From Planctomycetota bacterium (GTDB taxonomy: Bacteria > Planctomycetota > UBA1135 > UBA2386), in contig JAGQRA010000213.1 of the NCBI GenBank assembly GCA_020425885.1, forward strand, positions 1-8,539: a DNA stretch of 8,539 nucleotides, in the 5' to 3' direction. The notes under the pieces are model-generated. The model saw only the letters and a program-made list of their open reading frames with translations, had not been told where the DNA came from and ran no database searches. Shown here piece by piece: positions 7,726-8,539 of this stretch (its first letter is position 1; each line of letters begins with the position of its first letter). The position numbers and the translations under genes were made by a program.

Positions 7726-8539
7726 GTCAACACCTCGGGATTGCGGGCCATGGCCGTGTTGGTGCGCGGCGCCCGCGCCGGCAGCTCGTAGGAGGTGAAC
7801 AGCTCGGCCCACCGGCTCATCGCGGCGGCCAGCCGCTGCAGATAGTCGTCGGCCGGATCGGCGGCGGCGACCGCCGCCGCCAGCTCGCGATAGCAGCCGA
7901 CCACCGTCGTGCCGGTCAGCACGCAATCGTCGACGACGCGCCACAGCGTCTCGTTGCGCTCCATGCCGGTCGCTTCCTTGCGGAGGTTGGCCCACACGTT
8001 CGAGGCCCGGGCGTGGTGCACGGTCGGCGAGCCGCTGTTGCAGGCCCAGCCGAGATGGTCGCAGATGCGCTTGCTGAACAGCCCGCACCAGATGTCGCCG
8101 AAACGGTCGACGCCCCAATCGCGCCCCATCAACATGAAGTACATCGCCGGCGCGATCTCCGGCCGGAACGCCAGGTTCATGCCGCACATCGGGTAGAAGC
8201 TGCCGCGCGGGATCGTCTGGTCGGGGAAGTCGACCGCGGTCGGCACGCGGACCTGCGCCAGCTGCGTGATGGCGTCGTAGTCGATGACGTTGGTCCACAG
8301 GCCATGGTTGATGACGCAGCGGGCGAGACGGGCGCGGGCGTGGTACGGCACGCCGCGCGGGATCGTGCCGCCGGTGGTCGAGACCCAGGCCTCGTGCTCG
8401 CCGCCCTGCTCCAGCCGTCGCCAATGGGCGTCGAGGAAACCGAGCGCGCCGCTGGCCGGCGGCATGCAGTCGTCATCGAGCGTGACGATCATGTCGGGGC
8501 GCCGCCGCCACCCCTCCCAGTAGCCGAAGCTGCGCACGC
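7722..8539 (-). CDS. Bacterial reversibly glycosylated polypeptide / UDP-arabinopyranose mutase-like protein (GT75 family, 5' partial)
   Basis: 271 residues are visible and the frame runs off the right edge. The GTG at 8537 is not a credible start: the residues after it (SFGYWEGW) match the internal FGY segment just before the DDDC motif in plant RGPs, so roughly 80-100 N-terminal residues are missing. Diagnostic matches, in visible numbering: VTLDDDC (18-24), nucleotide-sugar/metal binding; R61 and R68 in RGVPYHAR, spaced like the plant pair Arg158/Arg165, where Arg158 is the reversibly glycosylated residue; INHGLWTNVIDYDAITQL (76-93); IPRGSFYPMCGMNLAF (109-124); PAMYF; FGDIWCGLFSKRICDHLG (146-163); SGSPTVHHARASN (168-180); NLRKE. 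Plant members interconvert UDP-L-arabinopyranose and UDP-L-arabinofuranose in or near the cytosol. The same reaction here is inferred from conserved residues. A self-glycosylating role or another sugar is possible. It is translationally coupled to the glycosyltransferase downstream, which would consume its product. The C-terminal about 60 residues are less conserved, as in the plant proteins. Confidence 0.88.
   Translation of the reverse strand, partial: VRSFGYWEGWRRRPDMIVTLDDDCMPPASGALGFLDAHWRRLEQGGEHEAWVSTTGGTIPRGVPYHARARLARCVINHGLWTNVIDYDAITQLAQVRVPTAVDFPDQTIPRGSFYPMCGMNLAFRPEIAPAMYFMLMGRDWGVDRFGDIWCGLFSKRICDHLGWACNSGSPTVHHARASNVWANLRKEATGMERNETLWRVVDDCVLTGTTVVGCYRELAAAVAAADPADDYLQRLAAAMSRWAELFTSYELPARAPRTNTAMARNPEVLT
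7733..7736 (-). promoter_or_regulatory. Ribosome binding site for the GT fusion gene
   Basis: On the minus strand GAGG lies 7 bases upstream of the GTG at 7725-7723, inside the last codons of the GT75-like gene. The GTG overlaps that gene's TGA (7724-7722) as GTGA. The spacing plus overlap decides the start of the fusion protein and implies translational coupling. Confidence 0.7.

Noticed and set aside
5440..7791. Plus-strand open frames of 364 and 383 codons opposite the glycosyltransferase fusion
   Set aside because: They are shadows of the GT2 coding region. The composition is Arg/Ala/Val-rich, and the minus strand holds the GSTDG and DDD motifs at conserved spacing.
8466..8539. GTG at 8537 as a genuine start of the GT75-like gene
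   Set aside because: It falls a few residues before the DDDC motif, where plant homologues already have roughly 80-100 residues. The frame is open to the window edge, so the gene is cut rather than short.
1..8539. CRISPR arrays, insertion sequences, tRNA genes or long direct repeats
   Set aside because: I read both strands and found no regularly spaced repeats, transposase motifs, tRNA-like cloverleaf or long repeats. Local GCCGGC-type recurrences fit base composition and codon use.

Overview
The window is very GC-rich, gene-dense bacterial DNA with four genes in two convergent pairs. There is no non-coding stretch longer than about 15 bases. Both outer genes run off the window edges. I see no RNA gene, mobile element, CRISPR array or internal promoter. 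The left pair belongs to the 'planctomycete-type cytochrome' family set (PSCyt/PSD domains plus DUF1552). This points to Planctomycetota or another phylum carrying such genes (Verrucomicrobiota, Myxococcota, Acidobacteriota, some Pseudomonadota). The phylum cannot be settled from this window.

Left half, + strand (2-4452). First comes a large exported di-haem protein with domain order PSCyt1, DUF1587, a long middle region, DUF1595, DUF1592, DUF1588 and DUF1585. It lacks only its extreme N-terminus. Fourteen bases later comes a Tat-exported DUF1552 protein. These families are usually encoded side by side. The pair probably works together outside the cytoplasm, in a redox or degradative role that has not been shown experimentally.

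Right half, - strand (8539-4465). The upstream gene, cut by the right edge, is a bacterial relative of the plant reversibly glycosylated polypeptides / UDP-arabinopyranose mutases (glycosyltransferase family GT75). It keeps the DDD motif and both arginines known to matter in the plant enzymes. Its stop codon overlaps the GTG start of a 1086-residue protein with two GT2 domains, a short TPR-like segment and a GT4-like (GT-B) C-terminal domain. The two are almost certainly translationally coupled. Together they look like part of a surface-glycan assembly locus, possibly one using UDP-L-arabinofuranose.

The most notable content is this coupled pair. Within the large protein, the C-terminal GT4-like domain has lost both glutamates of the E-x7-E motif. 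The first GT2 domain has HGD where the second has a classical DDD. This suggests a fused chain with one clearly intact catalytic domain and one or two altered ones.
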